The position numbers and the translations under genes were made by a program. From positions 1 to 6,630 of the forward strand of contig JAITPE010000245.1 of NCBI GenBank assembly GCA_031289575.1: DNA of 6,630 bases, in the 5' to 3' direction. This DNA comes from Spirochaetia bacterium. Lineage in GTDB: Bacteria > Spirochaetota > UBA4802 > UBA5550. Positions 1 to 5,203 of the stretch are shown here, piece by piece (position 1 is the first letter of the stretch; the number at the start of each line of letters is the position of its first letter). The notes under the pieces were generated by a model that was given only the letters and a program-made list of their open reading frames with translations, was not told where the DNA came from and made no database searches.

Positions 1-374
1 AAGTATTAAGATATATTGTTTTTGCCGCGCTCTTGCTTGCCTTGTCATGCGAAATGTCCGACGATGAGAATCACTACAAGCTGGTCATCTTTTCTTACTT
101 CGGCAGTTTTATAGGAACCTATACGCTTGACAGCGATGTCTATATTATACGAAGCGCCGATATTGTGTACGACAGCGGAATATACACATACTCGAAGGGG
201 CTCGGGAGCCTTACTAATTTGGATGTCGATATCGCCGGCGATCCGGCCACTACATTTCTAAAGGTTGTTCTTTACCAGAATAATGAAAAAGCTGACAGCA
301 CGTCGGCCAGCCGGACTGAGGCCGGAGCCTCCGTTTCTATAAACTTCTCGTATGCCGCGCCCGAGGTTAAATGA
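1..374 (+). CDS. Small putative lipoprotein of unknown function, 5' end cut by window edge
   Basis: The frame is open from the first base (first complete codon at 3-5) to TGA at 372-374, giving 123 visible residues. The visible start VLRYIVFAALLLALSC is a classic export signal: a short basic stretch, a hydrophobic core, then Cys encoded at 48-50. LALSC is not a textbook lipobox (Ala at -3, Leu at -2, Ser at -1) but suits the relaxed lipoboxes seen for example in spirochaetes. The internal TTG at 33 would delete the hydrophobic core, so the true start very likely lies a few bases before the window; the edge bases would fit a Met-Lys start. The mature part is about 108 residues, rich in Tyr, Ser, Thr and Asp, with alternating hydrophobic patterns (YKLVIFSYF, TTFLKVVLYQ, SVSINFSY) that suggest a small beta-sandwich. 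I do not recognise the family. It is separated by about 150 bases from the next gene and is probably not part of the Bat operon. Confidence 0.7.
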   Translation, partial: VLRYIVFAALLLALSCEMSDDENHYKLVIFSYFGSFIGTYTLDSDVYIIRSADIVYDSGIYTYSKGLGSLTNLDVDIAGDPATTFLKVVLYQNNEKADSTSASRTEAGASVSINFSYAAPEVK

Positions 375-521
375 AGGTATTTTTTCCTGCCTGATTTTTT
401 TTTGCATTTTCCAAAAATTTTTCAAAAAAATTTTTAATTAATCGGCGTTTCCAAACGCTTACTATATGTGAGCATTAGTTTTTCTGCGGAGGGACAGGAA
501 AGCACACATAAAGGAAAATAC
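375..521 (+). other. AT-rich intergenic leader with duplicated A5T5 blocks and two adjoining dyads
   Basis: This gene-free spacer lies between the putative lipoprotein gene and the KilA-N gene. It has a T-run at 395-403, then the self-complementary block AAAAATTTTT twice (413-422 and 426-435), i.e. phased A/T tracts that may bend DNA. Next come GCGTTT-CC-AAACGC (445-458), a perfect 6-bp inverted repeat, and GCTTAC-TATAT-GTGAGC (457-473), a 6-bp dyad with one G-U-type pair. TACTAT at 460-465 could serve as a weak -10 element, but I find no convincing -35 at the right distance. I see no strong GC stem followed by a U-run, so a terminator for the upstream gene is not clear. The region probably carries the KilA-N promoter or operator; this is inference. 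Confidence 0.4.
511..515 (+). promoter_or_regulatory. Ribosome binding site of the KilA-N gene
   Basis: AAGGA lies 6 bases before ATG 522. It decides the start: the in-frame GTG at 468 has no SD-like sequence before it and would add 18 residues with no resemblance to the KilA-N family N-terminus. Confidence 0.75.
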
Positions 522-1352
522 ATGAGCAAGAAAGAAACCATCACTGTACAGGGAACGGAAGTAGTTTTACTTTCACACCAAAAAGAAGACTACATATCGT
601 TGACGGATATGGCGAAGTTTAAAAATGCAGAAGCAACCGGATACGTTATTTCCAGATGGCTGAGCGCTCGTTATACTATAGAATTTATAGGGATATGGGA
701 GAAAGTAAATAATCCGTATTTTAATGTTGTTGAATTCAACAACATTAAAAATGAAAGTGGGAGCAATGGTTTTGTACTGACTTCCAAACAATGGATCGAA
801 AAAACCAATGCTATGGGCATAATGGCAAAACCCGGTCGCTATGGCGGCGGAACTTTTGCTCACAAAGACATTGCCTTTGAATTTGCTTCATGGGTGAGCG
901 CAGAATTTAAGTTTTATCTTATCAAGGAATTTCAACGCCTCAAGGAAGATGAGCAGCAACGCCTTTCGCTGGAATGGGACTTCCAGCGTACGCTATCCAA
1001 AATTAATTACCGTATTCATACCGATGCCATCAAGGAAGAAATCATTCCCAAAACCGTAACCAAAGAACAGGCTTCGGTGATTTACGCCAACGAAGCCGAC
1101 TTGCTGAATGTCGCCCTGTTCAGCAAAACTGCCGCGCAATGGCGTAACGAAAACATCGGCAATAAGGGAAACATCCGTGACCTTGCTACTTTGGAACAGT
1201 TGGTCGTCCTCTCGAACATGGAAAGCATCAACGCCCTGTTGATACGGCAGGGACTAGTGCAGGGCGAACGCTTGGTGCAACTCAACCATGTTGCTATCAC
1301 GCAGATGAAGTCGCTGTTGAACAATCAAAATCTGACTAAACGATTGAAATAA
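522..1352 (+). CDS. KilA-N domain protein (putative DNA-binding, phage-type domain)
   Basis: A 276-aa protein with the common bacterial KilA-N architecture. The N-terminal domain (about residues 10-140) shows family hallmarks: YISLTDMAK (24-32), a W46-to-W59 segment, FNVVEFNNIKNESG (67-80), and the conserved core GRYGGGTFAHKDIAFEFASW (105-124) followed by EFKFYLIKEFQRLK (128-141). A helical C-terminal half (about 142-276, including IYANEADLLNVALF and GNIRDLATLEQLVVLSNMESINALL) matches the extension usual in roughly 270-280-aa members, so the gene looks full length and intact. KilA-N is known from phage and large DNA virus proteins and is thought to bind nucleic acid; the role of stand-alone chromosomal copies is not established. 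Composition is uneven: 541-600 has 23 G/C of 60 and 661-720 has 20, while 1081-1140 has 32 and 1201-1260 has 33. Residues 67-76 are encoded by a perfect palindrome. No integrase or other phage gene is adjacent, so it may be a solitary acquired gene beside the Bat operon. Confidence 0.9.
   Translation: MSKKETITVQGTEVVLLSHQKEDYISLTDMAKFKNAEATGYVISRWLSARYTIEFIGIWEKVNNPYFNVVEFNNIKNESGSNGFVLTSKQWIEKTNAMGIMAKPGRYGGGTFAHKDIAFEFASWVSAEFKFYLIKEFQRLKEDEQQRLSLEWDFQRTLSKINYRIHTDAIKEEIIPKTVTKEQASVIYANEADLLNVALFSKTAAQWRNENIGNKGNIRDLATLEQLVVLSNMESINALLIRQGLVQGERLVQLNHVAITQMKSLLNNQNLTKRLK
719..750. repeat. Perfect 32-bp palindrome inside the KilA-N gene
   Basis: The half-site TTTTAATGTTGTTGAA (719-734) is followed directly by its exact reverse complement (735-750), with no spacer and an EcoRI-type GAATTC at the centre. 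The codons are in register: 720-734 reads F-N-V-V-E and 735-749 reads F-N-N-I-K, and each codon on the left is the reverse complement of its mirror codon on the right. As a result the opposite strand also reads FNVVEFNNIK. In RNA it could form a hairpin of about 14 bp with an AAUU loop. The right arm ends in A on both strands, so it is not an intrinsic terminator. Confidence 0.95.
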
Positions 1353-1359
1353 TTCCAGA

Positions 1360-1365
1360 TATAAA
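1360..1365 (+). promoter_or_regulatory. Candidate -10 element for the Bat operon
   Basis: TATAAA lies 8 bases after the KilA-N stop codon and differs from the TATAAT consensus at one position. The -35 side is weak: TTGAAA at 1344-1349 is only 10 bases upstream, and CTGACT at 1332-1337 is 22 bases upstream. If used, the leader would be about 75 bases and include the hairpin before moxR. The operon could instead be read through from the KilA-N promoter, since I see no terminator between the two genes. Confidence 0.2.
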
Positions 1366-1416
1366 AGGTTGCGCAGGCGGCAAAAAAAGATGTAACCATT
1401 GAATCACGGCGTTTAC

Positions 1417-1445
1417 TTACCTCTCAGAATAAGTTTTAGAGGTAA
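1417..1445 (+). promoter_or_regulatory. Stem-loop covering the moxR ribosome binding site
   Basis: TTACCTCT (1417-1424) and AGAGGTAA (1438-1445) are exact reverse complements around a 13-base loop. The inner flanks can add pairs (1426-1436, 1427-1435 as G-U, 1428-1434) after one mismatch. The right arm contains AGAGG (1438-1442), the only SD-like sequence 4 bases before ATG 1447, so when the hairpin forms, the RBS is hidden. It could act as a translational switch, a protein-binding site, or a DNA-level operator; the function is inferred from geometry alone. Confidence 0.5.
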
Positions 1446-1446
1446 T

Positions 1447-2430
1447 ATGGACTACGCCGAAATTGAAAAACTGACCGTAAGAGTACAGCAGGAAAACGCC
1501 TTTGTCTCTCAAATTAAAAGCGAAATGGCAAAGGTAATCATTGGTCAGGAACATCTTATAGACTGCATTATTGTTTCCTTTATTTCAGGAGGGCACATCC
1601 TCCTTGAAGGGCTTCCCGGGTTGGCCAAAACATTTACAGTGAGAGCCTTTGCCAAAGTAATTGATTCCGATTTCAAGAGGATTCAGTTTACGCCGGATCT
1701 CCTGCCTGCCGACCTTATAGGCACCAAAATGTTTAATCCAAGCGAGATGAATTTTTTTACCAAAAAGGGGCCTGTCTTTACCAATCTTCTTTTGGCCGAT
1801 GAAATAAACCGCGCTCCGGCCAAGGTACAATCCGCCCTGCTGCAGGCCATGGAAGAGAAACAGGTAACCATAGGCGATGATACGTTCATCCTTAACAAGC
1901 CGTTCATGGTGCTCGCCACAGAGAACCCCATAGAGCAGGAGGGAACTTATCCGCTTCCGGAAGCACAGCTCGACCGTTTTTTCATGAAGGTACTCATAGA
2001 TTATCCAAGCGTAAACGAGGAGCGCCAAATTCTTTCGCGCTTCGGGGATATAAGCCTCGACAAGCTCTCCGCGGTTGTTTCTCCGGAACTCATCGCGCGG
2101 CATGCTGCCCTTGTTGAATCAATCTATATAGATGAAAAGCTGATTGATTATATTGTCGCAATAGTTTCCGAAACGAGAACTCCCTCGGGCAGGGAGTTGA
2201 AAAAATACATTGATTTCGGGGCAAGCCCAAGGGCATCAATCTCGCTCATGAAAGCCGCGCGCTGTCTTGCTTTTATAAAGGGAAGAGGATTTGTGACGCC
2301 CGATGACATAAAGGAGGCGGGAGCCGATGTCCTGCGCCACCGCGTAATACTCTCATACGAGGCCGAGGCCGACGGCAAAAAAGCCGATGATGTAGTGAAG
2401 ATGATATTTGACTCGGTGCAGGTTCCCTGA
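1447..2430 (+). CDS. moxR: MoxR-family AAA+ ATPase
   Basis: A 327-aa cytoplasmic ATPase of the usual MoxR length. Visible motifs: Walker A GLPGLAKT (55-62), the MoxR-typical FTPDLLPADLIG (81-92), Walker B LLLADE (114-119) followed by INRAPAKVQSALLQAMEE, sensor 1 ATENP (157-161), an arginine-finger candidate R177 in PEAQLDRF, and sensor 2 GASPRAS with R262. A C-terminal helical lid follows. All catalytic positions look intact. MoxR proteins are believed to be ATP-driven chaperones that act on vWA-domain partners, which fits the DUF58, BatA and BatB genes downstream. The start at ATG 1447 is chosen because AGAGG precedes it and the protein then begins near the normal family N-terminus; the frame extends to TTG 1399, but that would add 16 non-family residues with no RBS. 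It is the first gene of the packed operon; the next gene begins 14 bases after its stop. Confidence 0.95.
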   Translation: MDYAEIEKLTVRVQQENAFVSQIKSEMAKVIIGQEHLIDCIIVSFISGGHILLEGLPGLAKTFTVRAFAKVIDSDFKRIQFTPDLLPADLIGTKMFNPSEMNFFTKKGPVFTNLLLADEINRAPAKVQSALLQAMEEKQVTIGDDTFILNKPFMVLATENPIEQEGTYPLPEAQLDRFFMKVLIDYPSVNEERQILSRFGDISLDKLSAVVSPELIARHAALVESIYIDEKLIDYIVAIVSETRTPSGRELKKYIDFGASPRASISLMKAARCLAFIKGRGFVTPDDIKEAGADVLRHRVILSYEAEADGKKADDVVKMIFDSVQVP

Positions 2431-2444
2431 TTGATTTGCGGATT

Positions 2445-3299
2445 ATGAAAAAACACAGCGAACAGCCGGAAGACAATTATGCCTTCCTTAAAAAAATAAA
2501 ACTCAGTACAGCAAGAAAACTTGATTCATCCTTTTCCGGCGAGTACCGTTCCGCGGTTAAGGGAATGGGGCTGGTTTTTGACAGCGTCAGGGAATATCAG
2601 TATGGCGATGACGTGAGGAGTATAGACTGGAACGTGTCGGCCAGAATGAATCATCTGTATATAAAAGAATATATTGAGGAGCGCGATATATCTGTTCTGC
2701 TTATGATTGATCTTTCGGCGTCAACCGGATTCGGCCTTGCCCGCGCAAAGAAAGAAGCGGTTTTTGAACTCGCCTCTCTTTTGCTGCGCCTTGTGCAAAT
2801 AAACAATGACCGCGTTTCGGTTTTGCTTTTTACCGACAGGGTTGAGAAGTTTATCAAGCCGAGAAAGGGGCGCTTTGTTTTGAGCGTTCTTGATGAAATA
2901 ATAAAGTGTTCGCCCAAGGGCACGGGTACCGATATAGGTTCTGCCGTTGATTTCGCAAGGCGTGTTCTCAAAAGGCGCAGCGTAATATTTTGTGTATCTG
3001 ATTTTCTTGACGAAAAGGAAAGCTATCTCCTTAAGCTTAAGCTTTTGAGGCGCAGGCACGATGTAATAGCGGTCCAGGTTTACGATCCGTTCGAGGCATC
3101 GGCGAACTTTTCCGGTTTAATGGAATTCATTGATCTTGAAACAGGAGAGACGTTTTTGTCTGATGCTGTTCCCGGCAAAAACACGTTTCCGTTTATGCAG
3201 GAGTTATCTTCAATAATCATACGTACAGATGAGCCGGTTGAACTTCCTGTTCTTAAATTTTTTGAGCGCCGAGGCAAAATGAAAGCGGGAAGATCATAG
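2445..3299 (+). CDS. DUF58 family vWA-like protein of the Bat operon
   Basis: A 284-aa protein without membrane segments, matching the short, soluble DUF58 form found next to moxR in Bat operons rather than the longer form with N-terminal helices. The DUF58 signature GDDVRSIDWNVSAR is at 54-67. A vWA-like domain follows, with a MIDAS-type D89-x-S91-x-S93 (DLSAS), GTGTDIG with T162, and VSDF with D186. These suggest a metal-dependent protein-binding surface and make it the probable direct MoxR client. The start is ATG 2445; TTG 2436 in the same frame would add three residues. Neither has a good SD, so translation is probably coupled to moxR, whose stop is 14 bases upstream. The following gene starts one base after its stop codon. 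Confidence 0.9.
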   Translation: MKKHSEQPEDNYAFLKKIKLSTARKLDSSFSGEYRSAVKGMGLVFDSVREYQYGDDVRSIDWNVSARMNHLYIKEYIEERDISVLLMIDLSASTGFGLARAKKEAVFELASLLLRLVQINNDRVSVLLFTDRVEKFIKPRKGRFVLSVLDEIIKCSPKGTGTDIGSAVDFARRVLKRRSVIFCVSDFLDEKESYLLKLKLLRRRHDVIAVQVYDPFEASANFSGLMEFIDLETGETFLSDAVPGKNTFPFMQELSSIIIRTDEPVELPVLKFFERRGKMKAGRS

Positions 3300-3300
3300 C

Positions 3301-4218
3301 ATGACCGAATTTTTTTTTGTGCTGTTAACTTTTTTTCTCGCAAGCGCTGGAGAAAGCAATGACTTTCTTAAAATAGAAGGCAAAGTCAACCGGACAACGG
3401 TTACAGCCGGTGAGACCGTTGAATATACCGTAACTGTTGCAGGTACAAATCTTGAAGATGTTGACCTAAGGCTTCCGGAAGAACGCGGCCTTTACATAAA
3501 AGATGAACCGGTTCCTGTTTATATAATCAGCTCCGCGTCAAAGGAGCCGGCCGAGGGCGCGCTTGCCGCCGCAATTAATATATCGTTTTACCGCCCCGGA
3601 ACATGGCGCCTGCCCGAGCTTGAAATTTACGGCTCCGATAAAATAAGGGTTACATACAATGTTCCGGAGATAACTGTTGCGCCGTCCAATGAAAACGGAG
3701 AGTTCGCCGAGGCCGAACCTCCGTTTGAGATCGGCGGCAATTACACAAGAATTGCCTGGCTCATTGCGGGCGGTCTTTTGGCGGCCGTTGCTGTTTTTTT
3801 TATTTGGCGCTATGTTAAAAAAAAGAGAGAGAGCAGGGCTGCCTCTGCCCCTGTTAATCCATTTGACCTTTTCACGCGCGAGCTTGAGGAGATGGGAGGC
3901 GGCGCGCTCATAGATGAGGGTAAAATAGATGAGTACGCCTTTGGAATATCGGTAATATTTAGGCGTTTTTTGTCGCGCCGTTTCGGCTTTGACGCCGCCG
4001 AAATGACCACAGGTGAAATACGCTCTCATCTCTCAAAGGCTTTCCGCTCAAGCGATCACGCTCCTCTTTTGAACGAAGTAATAGCGCAGTTTGATCTATG
4101 GGATTTGTCCAAATTCGCGGAATTTACTCCGGCGGCGTCAACCATGCTTCAAAGCCACAGCAATATAATACAAACAGCCAAAAGGCTCGCGCGCGGGTGG
4201 GATGATGGAACAGTTTGA
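3301..4218 (+). CDS. BatD-like/DUF4381-like single-pass membrane protein
   Basis: A 305-aa protein encoded between the DUF58 gene and batA, where Bat operons often carry a DUF4381-type or short BatD-type gene. Residues about 5-17 form a hydrophobic export signal. Residues about 23-127 look like an Ig-type beta domain as in BatD (KIEGKVNRTTVTAGETVEYTV). Residues about 150-169 are a clear transmembrane helix followed by the stop-transfer run RYVKKKRES. The cytoplasmic part (about 185-300) has the helical pattern of DUF4381-like tails: LIDEGKIDEYAFGISVIFRRFLSRRFG, then EMTTGEIRSHL and DLWDLSKFAEFTPA. Topology is therefore outside to inside, which would let it link envelope partners to MoxR or DUF58; this is inference. 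Odd points: the signal peptide has no Lys or Arg in its n-region (MTEFFF), and its codons contain T9 (3310-3318) and T7 (3330-3336) runs. The start cannot lie further upstream because TGA at 3280-3282 closes the frame. The end overlaps batA by 17 bases. I place the family by pattern and context, not by search. Confidence 0.75.
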   Translation: MTEFFFVLLTFFLASAGESNDFLKIEGKVNRTTVTAGETVEYTVTVAGTNLEDVDLRLPEERGLYIKDEPVPVYIISSASKEPAEGALAAAINISFYRPGTWRLPELEIYGSDKIRVTYNVPEITVAPSNENGEFAEAEPPFEIGGNYTRIAWLIAGGLLAAVAVFFIWRYVKKKRESRAASAPVNPFDLFTRELEEMGGGALIDEGKIDEYAFGISVIFRRFLSRRFGFDAAEMTTGEIRSHLSKAFRSSDHAPLLNEVIAQFDLWDLSKFAEFTPAASTMLQSHSNIIQTAKRLARGWDDGTV

Positions 4219-5194
4219 GTTTAGGCACTACCCGGCATTGCTTCTGCTTGTTCCATACGCGGCCGCCGCGCTGTTTTTTTTTCTTAGAAAAATAAATTCG
4301 CGCGGCGCCGCGGCGGCTCTTTCCTCAAGGAGCATTCTGGGCGAAAGAAAAAGTTTCAGGACACTGACATATCCGTATCTGCCTTTTCTCCGCTTTATTT
4401 CCATACTGTTGCTGATCATCGCGCTCGCAGGCCCGGGGCGAAGCCTTACTTATTCAAATGCCAAAAATACCGGACTCGATATCATGATCGCGCTTGACCT
4501 TTCGCTGTCCATGCAGGGCGAAGACTTTGAGCCCAGAAACAGGCTTGAGGTCGCGAAGAGGGCTGTAAGCGATTTTATAGCAAAGCGCGCAAATGACAGG
4601 CTGGGCCTTGTAATTTTTGCGGGCGAAGCCTACCTTCAGTGCCCGCTTACGGTTGAACACGATATTCTGCTTGAGCTTGTTGATGAAATAAATTTTGATA
4701 CCATTGGTGTTGACGGCACGGCCATAGGCGACGCCTTAGCTCTCTCGGCTTCGCGCATGATGAATAATGATTCCAAGAGCAGAATCATTCTGCTCATAAC
4801 GGACGGCGTGAACAACAGGGGAACCATTGACCCGTCTACCGCAGCGAAGAGCTGCAGGGAGCTTGGAATAAAAATATACAGTATAGGCATAGGCAAAGAA
4901 GGGCAGGTTCCGTATCCGGGCGGATTTTTCGGCAAGCGTTACATGCTCAACAGCTTTGATCCGTCTGTTTTGCGGGAGGCCTCGGAAATAACCGGCGGAA
5001 GATTCTTCAGGGCCGAATCGAGCGGCGTGTTTTGGGAAAACATAAACGAGATTGACACGCTTGAAAAAAGCGTTGTCAATGTGAAAACATACCGTGATTT
5101 CCGCAGCAAGTCATCCGGTTTTATCATAGCGGCAATGCTTGTTTTTTTTACGGAGATGCTGCTTAGGTCTCTTGTTTACAGAAAGGCGCCGTAG
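4202..5194 (+). CDS. batA: BatA, membrane-anchored vWA-domain protein
   Basis: A 330-aa protein of the usual BatA size. It has two N-terminal membrane helices (about 9-27 and 60-78), a vWA domain (about 92-280) and a C-terminal helix (about 305-325). The MIDAS is complete: D99-L-S101-L-S103 in IALDLSLSM, T173 in DGTAIG, and D201 in LLITDG. The family block DRLGLVIFAGEAYLQCPLT is at 132-150. The vWA domain probably binds a partner through a Mg2+-bridged acidic residue; its position relative to the membrane depends on the helices, and I do not assert a side. Translation overlaps the previous gene by 17 bases. Two consecutive ATGs (4202 and 4205) are possible; GGGTGG at 4195-4200 suits the second slightly better. 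The codons of the first helix contain a T9 run at 4274-4282. It is followed 9 bases later by batB, a tandem paralogue. Confidence 0.93.
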   Translation: MMEQFEFRHYPALLLLVPYAAAALFFFLRKINSRGAAAALSSRSILGERKSFRTLTYPYLPFLRFISILLLIIALAGPGRSLTYSNAKNTGLDIMIALDLSLSMQGEDFEPRNRLEVAKRAVSDFIAKRANDRLGLVIFAGEAYLQCPLTVEHDILLELVDEINFDTIGVDGTAIGDALALSASRMMNNDSKSRIILLITDGVNNRGTIDPSTAAKSCRELGIKIYSIGIGKEGQVPYPGGFFGKRYMLNSFDPSVLREASEITGGRFFRAESSGVFWENINEIDTLEKSVVNVKTYRDFRSKSSGFIIAAMLVFFTEMLLRSLVYRKAP

Positions 5195-5198
5195 GAGG
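5193..5198 (+). promoter_or_regulatory. Strong ribosome binding site of batB overlapping the batA stop
   Basis: AGGAGG, a full SD match, lies 5 bases before ATG 5204 and shares its first bases with the batA stop codon TAG (5192-5194). It is the best RBS in the window and fixes the batB start. Confidence 0.85.
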
Positions 5199-5203
5199 AG
5201 TCG

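Noticed and set aside
468..521. GTG start at 468 for the KilA-N gene
   Set aside because: No SD-like sequence precedes it, the added 18 residues do not fit the family, and ATG 522 has AAGGA at 6 bases.
719..750. The KilA-N palindrome as an intrinsic terminator
   Set aside because: The 3' arm ends in A on both strands with no U-run after it, and it lies within an intact reading frame.
573..863. Reverse-strand 96-aa open frame opposite the KilA-N gene
   Set aside because: It is a shadow of the sense gene; its one family-like peptide (FNVVEFNNIK) is produced by the palindrome.
1369..1389. TTGC-GCAGGCG-GCAA stem next to an A-run, as a terminator after the KilA-N gene
   Set aside because: The stem is only 4 bp and is followed by A rather than T on the coding strand, so it is not an intrinsic terminator.
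1399..1446. TTG start at 1399 for moxR
   Set aside because: It would read through the hairpin region with 16 residues unlike MoxR N-termini, and it lacks an RBS.
3030..3041. CTTAAGCTTAAG palindrome in the DUF58 gene
   Set aside because: It is a 12-bp by-product of repeated Leu-Lys codons, plausible by chance.
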